Shown here: piece after piece, positions 34,901 through 47,500 of the stretch
How positions within the stretch are numbered: the stretch's first letter is position 1
How the letters are laid out: every line of letters starts with the position of its first letter
Assembly: GCA_030490835.1 (NCBI GenBank)
Contig: CM059977.1
Location: 35,361,676-35,425,675, forward strand
Direction of reading: 5' to 3'
DNA from: Annona cherimola
Taxonomy: Eukaryota > Streptophyta > Magnoliopsida > Magnoliales > Annonaceae
DNA length: 64,000 nt
Program-made: the position numbers and the translations under genes
The notes under the pieces: model-generated
Told to the model about the DNA's origin: nothing
Databases searched by the model: none
Seen by the model: only the letters and a program-made list of their open reading frames with translations

Positions 34901-37900
34901 CTTTATTTTTTGATGAAAAGGAAAACCTTATTCACTGCCCCCTACAGCTTGGAAGGGAGAATGGATAAGATGATCCGAGCAATTCATTGCCAAAAAAATG
35001 TCTGTACAGATTTTCCTTTGTATTACATGGGGGGATTGTCCCACCAAACCTGATGATCCGTAACAGTGGTAGCCACAAAATCAGCTAATGCATGGGCGAC
35101 AAAATTTTCTTGCCTTAGAACATGATGCACCGAGATGCCATTGGAAGACTGAAGAATAGCCTTAATTTCATCAATCACCAGACCAGCCGGGGAAGAGATG
35201 GAACTCTCCGACGAAATGAAGTGGACAAGGAGAAGGGAATCAGTTTCAATCAGAAATTTCGTCAGGTTGAGCTGGAGACCCCATCGCATACCATAGAGAC
35301 AGGCATATGCTTCCATGAGTAGAGGTTCCATGGAGCCACACCGTTTCCAACCTTTAGCCCCAATAAATGAGCCTCCAGAGTCCCTGATGACCGCAGCAAA
35401 TCCCATTGACGAAGTCCGACGAATACTTCGGGCATCCACATTCATTTTGAGTGATCCATCCGGAGGACAGATCCATCTAGGAATCAGAAATCGATCAATA
35501 GCACCCCCAAGAGTGAGGGGGGCAGCCCTGCGGTGTTGCTCCATGTAATCCACGCACCAATCGAGAGTTTTGGTAAAGTCTGGTTGGGTGCCGTCCGCCC
35601 TAAGAGCATTTCGCAAATATCAGATCCTCCAACAGCACAGTATGAAGAGAGTGAGGTCACCAGATCTGTGCCTCTCCGCCAAAGAAGTGATAAGTTCCTT
35701 TACAGTAGCAGGCGAAGACATCCGCCTGGCGGCCCGCAAACAAATCCCCCTGGTTAGCGCATATTCAGAGAAAAGATGATTGGTAGCTTCGATGCCCACT
35801 CTGCACAAAAAGCACATGGGGTCAACATCAATGCCCCTGTTTCGCAAGTTGAGGAGAGTTGGGAGACTATCCAGGTAAAGTCTCCAAGCGAAAATGGTAA
35901 TTTTTTATGGAAGCTGTGTTCGCCAAATCGCCTTGAAAACAGAAGGTTGGGGGGAGGAAACAAATCCCGAGCGAAGCACCCTGTAAGCGGATTTAACCGT
36001 GTACCCCCCATGAGACTCAAATTTTCAATATCTTGTGTCATCCTGAACAAAGGAAGGGAGAGGAATTTGACCTATCACCCGCCACCTGCCTTCCCCCGCG
36101 GCCTCCACGATACGCTTCATGCTCCACGACCGCGGGGCATCATTGATAAAATAGCTTACCTTAACGTTGTCCGGAATAGAGAATGGGAGAGGACCTGCCT
36201 TAGTAACCTTGGTATCCACCCAAAGGTCGTTAAAGAATTGGACTCGCTTCCCGTCTCCAATTCGCCACATACATCCGAATCGAATCACATCTCTTGCCTT
36301 TAGAATGCTCCTCCATGTGAAAGAGTAGCTTACTTGATTACGTAAATTTGCATTGCACAATTTTAGATTTTACAGACACAATATTCCTGTTGTGTTTAAA
36401 TTGCTCCAAAAGGCGCATCTTGATTGTGGAGCACGTTTCAAATTTCCAGCAACTAGAAATGCCACGTGTACAGACGCGAGTACACACACGGGGGAGTTCT
36501 TGTGATCCAGACCGTTAATTGACCCTGCTAATTTTGATGGCAGAAGTGGCACGCAAGCGTCGGTCAGTCCGTAGTCGGTACAGGTGATTATTGAGAGGAG
36601 AGGAATGGCTGGTCCATCCGCGGACCAGGAAAATGACATGCCATTGACAGTTGGCGTCTTTCGCATGCATATTTGTGCCTTTGCGCGGAATTTCGTTTGA
36701 TTCGGATTATTCTAATGTCACTCTCACAATACTATTTTTTCTACAATCCTCCTAATATGGAGAGAAAATTTTCTACAAACGCCTGAACTGGAAGAAATTT
36801 TTGTTGGAAACCCCCATATATTCAGGGATGTGTAAAATAACCGCTTATCACGCTGGAGATTTTCCAACCTGCAACCCAGACGCGTTGAGGCAGCCGGGTT
36901 TACCATGATAGCACTGCCGCTGTGGATACCTTTGGGTAGAGTTAGCTTCACAAAATTGCACATTATCATCAGATGTTTGCATCAAACTGTAAATATATCT
37001 CTCTTATACATGTGTTTAAGAAAAAATAAAATTTAATTTATAAGTTAAACACACCAAATTAATAACTTTATAAAAAAAGCATTAACATCTATACCAATGA
37101 AAAATTAAATTATTTTCATCTATAATAACGATTTTATGAATTTTATTCATGCCAACACTAATACTTGTCATTAGATTTCAAAGTTAAATTCGTTATGAAT
37201 TAATACAAATGTCTGCATAAACATAAGCAGGGTAATCCAAGGAATTTGAGGGCATTTTTTACGTTTACAATTCATCTAACTTTAAAAATCTGACGACAAC
37301 TGATAGTGTTGATATGAATAAAATTCATTTGAAAAAGTGTAAGTAATGGATGAAAGATTTTTAAAATTGTTAGTATGAATGAAATAATTTAATATTTTAC
37401 TGGTAATAGACATCGATGATCCATCTCACGCATGCACTAGATTGGGTCCCTTTTTATTAGTCTTTCATAGATCGCTATTAAAATTTTTAACAAAAATGAG
37501 AAATACTATTCAAATTTATTATTTACAACTATTATTTTGGTTACAAATATTGTAAAAATTAAAATATCATCAAATTATAAAATCTACAAATAAATATTTA
37601 ATAATAAAATGAAATAATAAATTTATTATATTTTCATATTATGAAAATTACAAGAAAAATATGTCAAAATAGAAAATTTCTTTTAGCAGAACACATAAGG
37701 AATATTTTTAGAATAAATTTTCTTTATTTTTAAAAGAATTTCTTACATTAAATTAATTAACTTTGTATTAGTGATATTTTGAAAATTCCATGTTAAATAA
37801 TTTTAGATATAATTTTCTAATACTATAATAGCAAAATACAAGAGAATACTTTAAAGTTTAAAATGTAAAAAAAATTATTTTCAAAATATTTCTCAAATTA

Positions 37901-40900
37901 AACAGACTAATTTCCTGAAATTTCACCATAAATAATTTAAAATTTAATTTTTGATATTATAACAGAAAAATAAAATAACGTATTTTTAATATAAAATTTA
38001 ATTTTTCAGCACATCAAAACTGTTTATTTTTATTCTTAATTCGAATTAAAATATTTAAAAAACCAAAAAGCAAAATTTCGTATAGAAAAAGATTTTACTT
38101 GGATCCTGATCATGGAAAAATTCAAAAAAAAATTGGCTCTTATATATAATTAGAGGGGGGCCCGCCATCATTTTATAATTTAGCTAATATATCTGAATCA
38201 GCCAACAAGGAAAAGAGAATTATGGAATTGAATTGTCAACAAGTCTTTCCGAATTAAAATTATTTTTTCGAAAAACAATCATTCATATTCTTGGAAGGAA
38301 GACTGATTTTTTGAGGCAATGATTGTGATTTGTGAATTAATTTGCAGCTGAGAGCCTTGGATTGCCTTTCATTCACCCATACCTTGACTCCATAAGAGCC
38401 AACTTCAGCCACGGGGTCAATTTCGCCACGGCTGGATCCACAATAAGACCTCCCAACGTCACCCTTGATCAGGGATACAGTCCTTTCTCTTTAGATGTGC
38501 AGTGGGTGCAATTTAGCCAGTTCAAAAACCGATCTCAGTTCGAGTACAATCAAGGTATGTGATCAATTAATCACTTGAATTTTTATATACATGTCGTATA
38601 TCTGTATCTGTTTTTAGATTTTGCTCCAAGAAAATATGCTTGCGAGTAGTTCTATACGTCAAGAGTATATATGGTGGAATTCTGTTATCACATTTTTATT
38701 TTTTGCAACCAAAATTTTGTGGCATATGCATTAAGCATCTGCAAGATCGAATTCAAGTGGCAATAATTCATTATAGGGGTGGGAACTGGGGCGGGCTGTA
38801 TTGGGTTAGGGCCCTACTTTTTAAAAAAATTTAGTTTGATCTTATTTTTATACTAGGTCGGGATAAAATCTGTTTGACCCTCGCTTTTGTTTTAAATAGG
38901 TTCTGAGACAAACTTCGGAGTGATATCAGACCGATTTTGGAATAGCGGGTCGGGTAAAAAATGCGAGTCAAGTTAGATGATTTTAAGAAGTTATATATCT
39001 ATCAAACATAAAGATATATTTATATTAAATTTAAATGTTATATGCTTGAATATATCACTAATTATTAAAAAATACATCATTAATAAACAAATATAGTATA
39101 AAATTTATTAAAATAGGTTTATATACAATTATATGTAAGAGTTATATATATATATATATGCAAATTTTTCATATTGATTCTTATATTGTTTTATAGACAA
39201 ATTGATTCTTCTACTGTTGATATAGTAGATTAAAAAAAGTTAGAATTTTGAAAAAAATAATAATAAAATTCAAACATAGGCTGATAATTTTTAATAAATT
39301 AATATATGTAGCGGATACTCTTTGGATTGGGACATAATTCACCTATCCTAATTCTATTTTTGAATTTAAGTCAAAATTTCTAACTCATCCCTACATTGGA
39401 TTAAAAACAAATTTGTTTTCCTCGGTCAAAAATGAGTCAAGCCAAGGCCGACTCATGGTTTGGCTTACTCCAATTCCTACCCTTAATTCATGATATTTTC
39501 TTAATTAACTAGATTTTGATCTCTCTTAAGGATTTATCTTGCGAAGTTATAGGCTGAAAGAGTTTATTATGTAAGCTCTTGGCAATAAGTCCAACCCAAA
39601 AACGTATTTTTTTAATTTATTCTTCTACATGCAAGGGACTGATCAATTATATCTTTCTTCCTATAAAATTTAACAATTTTAAAATTTTATTTGATATTTT
39701 ATTTTATTTTTGAAAATAAAAAATAGCATGAATGTACATGAATGCATATTGTCTTATTTTTAAATATCAAAATAAAATATTGAAAATTTTTAAAAAATTA
39801 TTAGATTTTATCGTAACGAAAATATGGTGAGCTTGCATAACTATAAAAAATTAAAAAATATATTTTTGAGGTGAATGCATTGCTCGTGCAATGCACTTAG
39901 CTTAACAAGATTAAACCTTATTATGTAAATAGTCAAACTATAAGTCCTAGGGGACGTTTGGTAATGTGTAAAATTGTGGGATTGTGGGAAATAAAAAAGA
40001 GAATATTTTGATAAATGTGTGATTGATAGGAAATGATAGATATATAATTGGGAAAAATGGTTGGAAAGTAGGGGTAAAAGTGAGAAAAATAGTGTGGTTG
40101 ATGGAGTAATTATTAGTCTTGAGAAACTAAATACCATGGGAAAATCATGGTTCCCACACTCATATGTTACCAAACGTCTCCCTAAGTAAGGTTAATCATG
40201 AGGGCTGCCTGTATATACGTCCATGGGTGTTCAACCGTTGATTTCATGAATTTGGTTTGTGTGAAATGCAGAAGGGGTTTTCAAGGATTTGTTGCCAAAG
40301 GAGGATTACTTCTCTCGAGCTTTGTATACTTTTGATATTGGTCAGAATGATCTCACTTTATCTAACTTTTTCAACATGACTACCGAACAAGTCACGGCCA
40401 ACATAACCGACATGATCAATAAGTACATCACGGTAATCAAGGTAAATACATGGTCCAACACAAATTTTTACATAATCAAATTCATAAACACAATTATCTA
40501 TCGATTTTCATTTTGATATCTAAATTTGGGACTGATGAGCTCTTCATATAAAATGATCATAATTAACTAATCAAGTAAAAATGTTCTTAATCAATTGATC
40601 ACTTGACCCAAGTAAGTATTTAAGAGATTTCCAAATGATGTAACTGATTACAATGCAAAATTTCAATTTTGGATTGCACACAGGAAGTGTATAATTCTGG
40701 GGGTAGATATTTTTGGATCCATAGCACGGCTCCACCGGGCTGCTATGCATATATTCTCTTTGATGATCCAAAGAACCAGACGGACAAAGCAGGTTGTGCA
40801 ATTAGATGGAATGAGCTGGCTCAATATTTCAACAGGAGACTGAAAGAATCGGTGGTTCAGCTGAGAAAAGACCTTCCATTGGGTGTATTCGTATATGTGG

Positions 40901-41726
40901 ATGTCTACTCTGTCAAATATGATATCTTCAGCCAGCCCAAAAAATATGGTAAGCCCACATTCACATTCACATTCATATTCATATTCTTATTCTTATTCTT
41001 GTTAAATTAGGAGCACGATTGTCAAAACTGATGGTTGAAATCCCCATGCAAAATCTCAGTTCGCCACAAACAATTTTCACCTGTTTACATTGATTTAGTA
41101 CCCCCTAAGGCACGCAGATATGGATGAATTCTTTCAGTCTTTAACGTAATTATGTTAATTTTTTATAAAGTATTATCTGTTTTAAGCTCATCAAATTTCG
41201 ATGGGGCCTAAGTATTATAAAGCTTTGTTTGGGTTCCCTGTGACATTAGCATTTTGGTCGATAGACTGGTGGTTTTGAGGAATGTCATCAACTTCCCCTG
41301 CCGACATCACTAATCTTCAGCGACGAGGGGTTTAATTTTATAAACTCATACAATCCGAGGATTGATTAATACCTTTCAATGTCAAAAAAATTAACAATAG
41401 CCAGAAGAAGTTGTTGTGTGCAATCACATTTTCATTATTAATTGCATATGTATGTTACAGGATTTGAAGAACCTTTGATTGTTTGTTGTGGGCGTGGGGG
41501 CAAGTATAATTATAACAGCTCATCGAGGTGTGGTGCGACCATTGTGGTGGATGGCAGAGAGACTGTAGTTGGGCCATGTAAAGATCCATCAGCTCGGTTC
41601 GTTTGGGATGGTCCTCACACCACAGACGCCGGTAACAAGGCGGTATTTTCTCAGATTGCGAGTGGAGCATTTTCCGACCCACCAATTCCCTTGAAGAAGG
41701 CATGTATGTCCAACAAACCCTACTGA
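31664..41726 (+). CDS. GDSL esterase/lipase, five exons, 390 residues
   Basis: Exons 31664-31928, 38348-38554, 40272-40441, 40684-40948 and 41461-41726 join in frame across GT-AG introns. The ATG at 31664 is the first in frame and starts a hydrophobic signal peptide (about residues 1-26), so the enzyme is probably secreted. All catalytic blocks are present: GDSNSDTG with Ser45, Gly118 in the FATAGS block, GQND with Asn183, and WDGPH with Asp352 and His355. Length and exon layout fit the plant GDSL family, whose members hydrolyse esters of lipids, cutin precursors or acetylated polysaccharides. The exact substrate cannot be read from sequence. The most similar plant proteins known to me are annotated as GDSL esterases/lipases or alpha-L-fucosidase-like proteins. 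Unusual points are the 6.4-kb first intron filled with transposons and a duplicate of the upstream region. Nothing in the exons suggests loss of function. Confidence 0.93.
32160..32263 (+). repeat. 52-bp tandem duplication in intron 1
   Basis: TTCCTGTATTGTTCGGGTGA followed by TATTTGCAAATATACTTC and CTTTTTATTTGAC is present twice with no differences, 52 bp apart. Confidence 0.9.
33400..33560 (+). repeat. Short extra copy of the duplicated GDSL upstream segment
   Basis: Contains GCGCATCTGG, GGAACAC and GTGCCACATGTGACTGG, resembling 31380-31440 and 36410-36470. It suggests a third partial copy. Confidence 0.45.
34561..34840. mobile_element. Mutator-like MITE, diverged relative of the one at 22210
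   Basis: Terminal inverted repeats GGATCACAATACAGTGCA and, at the other end, the reverse complement of GGATTACGATCCAGTGCA. Flanked by ATAAATTAA (34552-34560) and ATAAATTAT (34841-34849). The paralogous sequence near 31236 has GTAAATTACGGCTA with no insertion. The interior shares the TGTATCAATTTTTA motifs of the 22210 element. Confidence 0.8.
34905..36330 (-). mobile_element. 5'-truncated L1-type LINE fragment with RNase H
   Basis: Minus-strand 3' portion of an L1-type LINE. The zinc-finger-like reverse-transcriptase C-terminal region comes first (WRSILKARDVIRFGC at about 36300, then AGPLPFSIPDNVKVSYFIN). A zf-RVT segment follows (GIDVDPMCFLCRVG near 35840), then an RNase H domain (about 35023-35500) with LKMNVDAR, GFAAVIRDSGGSFIGAKGW, IETDSLLLV and HHVLRQENFVAHALADF. 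The A-rich 3' end lies near 34905. Stops and frameshifts make it inactive. It resembles the LINE at 47.5-52 kb. Confidence 0.85.
38348..38554 (+). CDS. GDSL gene exon 2
   Basis: Encodes ESLGLPFIHPYLDSI and the block with HGVNFATAGS. Acceptor TTTGCAG/CTG, donor CAAG/GTATGT. Confidence 0.92.
38555..40271 (+). other. GDSL intron 2 (1717 bp)
   Basis: GT-AG intron, AT-rich, containing a MITE at about 39949-40184. Confidence 0.88.
39949..40184. mobile_element. MITE in GDSL intron 2
   Basis: Terminal inverted repeats GGGGACGTTTGGTAA and TTACCAAACGTCTCCC. The interior is AT-rich and non-coding. The target duplication is unclear, so the superfamily is uncertain. Confidence 0.7.
40272..40441 (+). CDS. 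GDSL gene exon 3
   Basis: Encodes GVFKDLLPKEDYFSRALYTF and the GQND block. Acceptor ATGCAG/AAG, donor AAG/GTAAAT, phase 0. Confidence 0.92.
40684..40948 (+). CDS. GDSL gene exon 4
   Basis: Encodes SGGRYFWIHSTAPPGC, DKAGCAIRWNELAQYFNRRL and YVDVYSVKYDIF. Acceptor CACAG/GAA, donor TATG/GTAAGC. Confidence 0.92.
41461..41726 (+). CDS. GDSL gene exon 5 and stop
   Basis: Encodes GFEEPLIVCCGRGGKYNYN and the catalytic WDGPHTTDAGN block, ending in TGA at 41724. Acceptor TTACAG/GAT. Confidence 0.92.
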
Positions 41727-41813
41727 TCGCGATCGAGCTCATGACAGGACTTTCCATTCGATCAGTTTGGAAATTGTGATGCAACTATTTTAAGGCTTTA
41801 GAGAGAGCAAAAC

Positions 41814-41819
41814 AATAAA
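41814..41819 (+). terminator. Candidate polyadenylation signal of the GDSL gene
   Basis: AATAAA 88 bp after the stop codon, in AT-rich sequence. Confidence 0.5.
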
Positions 41820-42306
41820 ATAAACATATATGGATTGGCCTTGTAGTTTGCCTAATATTTGGCCGGGTGTGTTCGTACAAGCTATAATTTAATTCTATGG
41901 ATATTTATACATCACGACATCTCATATTACATCTAAGCACATTCATAACCCTCACGCAAGAGAGAATTTTTTTAATAGCACCCCCATACAGGGATAAAAA
42001 TTACAAATACCTCCACCTAAAAGGAAGAAATTGAAAAAAGAAAAAAAAGTCTCACTCCATACTAGGGGAGGAGAGAAAAACTGAACCTATAACTAAGCGA
42101 CACAAGCCTGCATGAACCAGGGCATGCCCATGGTGACATACAAGCTATAATTTTATTACAAGCTTACTTAAAAACTAAAATTAAGATGATAGTAATATAA
42201 ATTTTAATATATTAATTAGATCTACTAAATATTTGATCAATTAAATAAGTTTTTATATATCTAAATAATACATTTATATTTTTCACTATAAAAGATATTT
42301 TATAAA
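41820..42306. other. AT-rich spacer
   Basis: Nothing recognised downstream of the GDSL gene. Confidence 0.4.
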
Positions 42307-42564
42307 GGGTGTTGGTAAGAGATAAAACTTTTGAATGAAAATTTTTAGTGTTAAAGTTGTTGAAATGAGATTAAACGATATGATATAATAAAGGTAATGA
42401 TAAGAAATAAAGAGAATAAAGTTAAAATAGCAACGTTAATTATATGAATAGTCGCCAAAATGATTGAAAAGTAAAATAATTTGTACAGGAAGATATGAAA
42501 AAAATAAGTTAAGAATTGGGTGGTTATGAAAAGTGAAAATTTTTATTTAAAAGCAAACACACCC
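42307..42564 (+). mobile_element. MITE related to the one at 18723
   Basis: Starts GGGTGTTGGTAAGAGATAAA and ends AAGCAAACACACCC. The interior shares the GGTAATGATAAGAAATAAAG-type and AAAGAGAATAAAGT stretches with 18723-19010. Confidence 0.65.
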
Positions 42565-42757
42565 ATAATCTATATCAAACATATTTTAATAATTTGGGTT
42601 GATTTCGGGTGCCAGACCTTGAAACTTATCCTATCGTAATTGAATAGGGTATTTTTTGTACTTAAACCTATCTTACGCTATATATATATATATGTATATA
42701 TATAAAAAAGAATTCATCATGTGCAAATGGATTGTCCACTACAAAATGAGTTATGCA

Positions 42758-43385
42758 CATATTAAGATGTAATAATATTTTATACTATCATTTATCCATA
42801 CAAAAATCATTCTTTAGACAGTTTATATGTTGAAAATATCACTTTACACTTGATATTTATATTAAACTGTTTTATTACGTTGATTTTGTATCATTTTAAG
42901 ATGGGGCACATGTACATATTGGATTTGAATGAAAATTTATTTGTTAATAACGTAAATAATTTTAAATATAATAGGTGAAGTGGATGTTAATTTCATGATC
43001 ATTTAGGGCCCATTTGCAGCGGAATGCACAGTAGTTATGGTGCAGTCCGTCCGCACTTAATAATTTTCTTCTATATATGGGGAAAATATTACAATGCATG
43101 TGACTGCACCGTGCAGTCCATGCACTGTAGGCTCCACATAATCATGAATGGGAAATCCACCTTACCAATTGTATTTAAAATTATTCACTTTATTAGCATA
43201 CCAATTTTTATCCAAATCTAACACCTGTGTGGTTCTCATCTTAAGATGGTGTAAAATCAACGTAATAAAATAATTTAACATAAATATCAAGCTTAAAGTG
43301 GTATTTTCAACATCTAAACCATCTAAACTATGATTTTTATATGGACAAATGATTGTATAAAATTTTATTGCATTCTAATATGTTC
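42758..43385. repeat. Long imperfect foldback, arms over 220 bp
   Basis: 42758-42980 and 43158-43385 are inverted copies at roughly 75-80 percent identity by eye. They share TGATATTTATRTTAAA, TTATTACGTTGATTTT and ATTTTAAGATG-type blocks. The pairing continues weakly into the middle through GTGCAGTCC motifs. No coding frame is present, and it looks like a decayed foldback transposon. Confidence 0.7.
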
Positions 43386-43505
43386 GGGGCCATTTTACAG
43401 TGGATTGCATCATAAGTATGGTGCAGTCCATCTACACATGAATGGATGCCTATTTTACAGCGGACTGTACCGTAATTATAATGCAATCCGTCTACACATG
43501 AATGA
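43018..43505 (+). repeat. GGTGCAGTCCRTC repeats
   Basis: The motif AGYGGAWTGCA, then GTAnTTATGGTGCAGTCC and a run like CGTCTACACATGAATG, recurs near 43018, 43400 and 43460. An inverted version lies near 43105. Part of it is inside the foldback. Confidence 0.55.
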
Positions 43506-43599
43506 CTTTCTCTCTCTCAACCTACCTTATATATTAAAGTTCAAGCTCTCTCTCTCAACTTACCTTATCTATTTTAGAGTTCTCTACTAGTGAACCCAC

Positions 43600-45974
43600 A
43601 CGTGCCTTACCCAGGCTGTTAAAGTTCGGGTGCAAAATTTTAAAACAGCTTACAGGATTAGCAATAGTAGAAAATGCATTTTAAGAAAAATCGATTTTCA
43701 TGCTTTATTGTAAATGTCTACAATTAATAGACAATAATTCCACACACATTACCTAAATAAACGCAAACTTCTTGTACTAAGAGTGTTTTATTGGCATGAG
43801 ATTTCGTAATCTTCTTAGATCCACATCATAAGTGTTTTATTTATTTTCTCTATTTTTTGATATAGAGAAAAGTTTTAGCTTTCTGTTTTTTATCCATTGC
43901 CAAATGCACCGTTATTCTCTTTATTTATGATGCAGTTAATTAGTGTCTTACACCTAAATATATAGTCTTTGCGATTTTATATTGATTTGGTTTTGTTTAC
44001 TATTAAGATAATTTTATTTTACTTAATTTACAAATATAAAATTGATCCCATGTAATCTTTAATATTAATATGATTAAAAAGGTTTTAATACTAATATACA
44101 ATATCTAATTCTATTCATTCACCTAGTCTAATGTAATTTATTGCCCGATAATTCAAAACACATCTAAGTTATTTCGAATGTGTTTAAATAGAAATAGATA
44201 TATATATTAGTTACGTTTAAATTTTAAATTGAGAAGTGCTAACCATAGATTGCTACAAAATTAGATAAATATTGATCTCTTTTGCATATTAATGTCATAA
44301 ATTATAATGTGTAATTAATCAGAACACGGATTACAACAATGCGCAGCGACAATTTGCAGTATTGATTAATATATTAACCATTAAAGTAGTAGTTAGCATG
44401 CTAAGTGACAGACACGACCGTCCCTAAATCGACAGGCGTCCAATTAATCATGGATGATAAGAACTATTTCTATTATTAAATAGTTAAATTTAAGTCTTAC
44501 TTTCGTGTCTCTTTTGGTAAATTTTCGTTCTTAAAAGTACTAATATTTAGCCAAACATAACAATTGATTAGATGCAATTCTCATATAACATTGCCAAAAC
44601 CTCACAAACTTTTTATTACAACGCTTTTTTATAGAAGTTCTATTTGTAATTGGACTTTTCTTAATCAGAAAAATTACATTGCAAGGCCGAACGAAGCCTA
44701 CTTTGGTTTTCCAGTAGCAATCCTAGCCGTAGAATAGTTATGCCAGCATAGAGATGCGCAATCCAATATTCAGCCCATGTATTCGAAGGCCATCCAGCCA
44801 TCAATTGAGCAATACGTGCGTACGTAGCAGAAAAAGTAGGTGCTTAATCCAGCAGTATGCGGTAAGAAATTAACAGCATGCTGCGTAGTGCAATACTATT
44901 AAATTTGCGTAATTCGGGCAAAACATTCTTATAAATATTAAATAGTGGCAATGCGAGCTTCAAACAAATTTCTTTTTTTCTTTTATGGGGATATAAAGGC
45001 TTCAGAGAATTTATTATTATTATTTTTTTATATGTATACAAAGGCTCCAGACAATTGACTTCCCGGCAGCCGAAGCAAGGGATCACCGATCAGGTGCATA
45101 AGCAATGACATATATCTGAGTTTTATTTTATTTTTTAGATGAATTATATAGTTGAGTGATACGAATACTCTTAGCGCGAGCTAAGCAAACCACTATTTTA
45201 CTCAAGCGAGAAAAAAAAAAATTTGTTTTCTGATGTTTTATGAAAGATTTTTTTTTTTTTTTATAAAACTGTGAATTGTGCATTTATCTAGATGCTTTTA
45301 ATAGACTTTTCTGATATTTTTAAGATGTGTATATATTTTTCTAGATTTTTAAACACATGGATGTTTTAGTCATGTTCACCATTAAAATGTGCATACATAT
45401 GCTTTATATTGAGGATATCGAATGACTAATTTTTACTTTTTAGCCCCTGTTCGCAATGAAACTTGATATCCATGCGTGAATAATTTTTTCTCGACTTATG
45501 TTAGATAGTATTGGATTATTTATTCAATTTCGCTTAATGCTTTTAATAGACTAATCATCTATTAGATTAATTTGAGAATTTTATGTGATGCTTGGTGAAG
45601 ATAACATAACATTAGACTAAGATTGAACAAAATTAGATCCTAATTGATGGATTTTTTGTTGATGAGAAATATATATAGATCTTTACTAGAAGTCAAATAA
45701 ATCTAGGTACAAAAGATTAAAAAAAAAAAAACTGAGTGAGTTTCCCCACCACGTTTTAAGCCCATGGACGTTGTTTGCTCCGTAATGTGCTAGGCAGTTT
45801 GCAACTTTATCCCTACCTTAGAACACACCTAGATTTACTTACTCATGAAAAAAAATCAAAAAAAAGTTTTTAAAAAATAGATTTTTGGGTTGGCTTTACG
45901 GAAGCCACTATGAAGCCGGCTTCAAAAGATCATAACTCTGACTACAAACCATGACTTGGAAGCTATTTGCACCT
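43600..45974. other. AT-rich spacer
   Basis: Homopolymer runs and AT-rich DNA; no gene or well-defined element recognised. Confidence 0.4.
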
Positions 45975-47500
45975 CTTGATGGCCTGAATGATAGTTGAAA
46001 GAACATTGCAATCGTCATTCAAAAAGTTTGTCAAGCGCAGGGAGTCGTTCTCCACCTCAAGAATTCTTACCTACATTTCTGTTCCCCATTCAACTCCATA
46101 TCTAGTGGCCCAGGCTTCTATTGTTAGAGCATCACTTATTCCCTCCCTTCTCCATGTTTTTGTGGCTAAGAACCTACCCACTGAATCCCTCAGCACTGCC
46201 GCAATTCTCGTGCGTTCACCTCTGAGATTTCTGCTATCAACATTGATCTTAAAGCAGCCATGTTTCGGCTTCCTCCACCTTGGATTGAGAATCGAATCCA
46301 ACGTGCTGATTCCACGCATCAGTTGCGCTTCACTATAGATGTCTTTATATGATCTGCACAATTCGAGAACCCTTCCAAAATCTGGCCAATCCCCTCCCTC
46401 CCTAAATTGGTTTCTCAAGGACCAAATTCTCCAGCAGAACAAAATAAACAGGTCCAACTTCTCTTCATCTCTAGCAGCAAACAACAACTTAAATATGCAT
46501 GTAATTGCCTTCTTTGGAATCCAGATGCTTGTACTGTCAATAATCTGCTCCCTTTCTTTCTTCACCCAATCATAGCACACGAATAATTGATTTGTGTCTT
46601 CTCTGTTTTCCCTGCAAAAGAAACACTCACCCTCACGACTACAGCCTTGTTCAGCAGATTTGATTTTGTTGGGCGTGCATTCTTGACCAACTGGACCTAC
46701 CAAAAAGCAAGGGTTAGTAATTATCAGTCGGTATGCTGACTTCATGATGAAGCTGACATTAGTTTCCAGCTCCCAGAACCATGAGTCTCTGATCCATCAG
46801 TTGGAATTGGAATGGTGTTGATTTTTCTCCAACCAACATCACCCGCTGAAACAATGATCTTTTCTTTATTCCAAGTACCTAAAGGATGATGTATAAAGTT
46901 GCCAACACACTTAGACTCTAGAATGGATTCAGGCAAAGGTCAGCTTTTAGTATTCTTACGTCCATCCATTTAACTTCGAAAAATTTAATCCTTATTCCGT
47001 CTCCCACCCTCTATCTAACTCCCTCATTGATAACAGCCTTGGCTTTTAGAATGCATTTCCATATGAAGGAATCATTTGCCTTTGTGGAATAACCCCAGAT
47101 GTAACTGGAAGGGAAGTACCTGCCTTAAAGATTTTCTAATATAGGGACCCAGGATTTTTCAGAATCCTTCACAATTGCTTCGCTATCATCGCAAGATTGA
47201 AGGCCCACAAATCTCTGAAACCCATGCCTTCTCCTGTCTTTGGTTTGCACATTACCTTCCATGAGATGTAGCTGATTTTTCTCTTGTCATCCTTCTTGCC
47301 CCACCAAAATTTACTCATCATCCCATTGAGTTCCATGTAGAAACTCTTTGGAAGTCAAAACAAGCTCATGGTGTAAATGTGTATTGCTTGAGCAACCGCT
47401 TTAATTAGTGTTTCACTCCCACCTGAAGATAACAATTCCTCTTTCCAACCCTACAGCTTCCTCTAAACACTTCCTTAATACCATTAAAAAATGTTTTCTT
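45975..47500 (-). mobile_element. L1-type LINE fragment, minus strand
   Basis: From right to left on the minus strand: end of reverse transcriptase (FFNGIKE, a KFWWGKKDDKRKISYISWK-like stretch near 47300, MGFRDLWAFNLA-like near 47200), a zf-RVT region with CFFCRENREDTNQLF near 46600, and an RNase H domain with CFKINVDSRNLRG and AAVLRDSVGRFLATKTW near 46250-46100. The frame is open for 224 codons at 46071-46745 but broken elsewhere. Reverse-transcriptase homology stops at about 47500, where the plus-strand LINE begins. Confidence 0.85.

Larger units (their letters stand above)
33640..36575 (+). repeat. Intron copy (B) of the GDSL upstream segment, with insertions
   Basis: Aligns with 30165-31470 in the same order. 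Two insertions split it: a MITE at 34561-34840 and a LINE fragment at about 34905-36330. Copy A is uninterrupted at both sites. Confidence 0.8.
31929..38347 (+). other. GDSL intron 1 (6419 bp)
   Basis: Bounded by GTACGC and TTTGCAG. It contains a 52-bp tandem duplication, a second copy of the gene's upstream region, a MITE and a LINE fragment. About 36576-38347 and 32264-33400 are AT-rich with no recognised features. Confidence 0.88.

Noticed and set aside
35776..36303. A 175-residue plus-strand open frame in GDSL intron 1
   Set aside because: It is antisense to clear LINE sequence (zf-RVT and reverse-transcriptase C-terminal region) on the minus strand.
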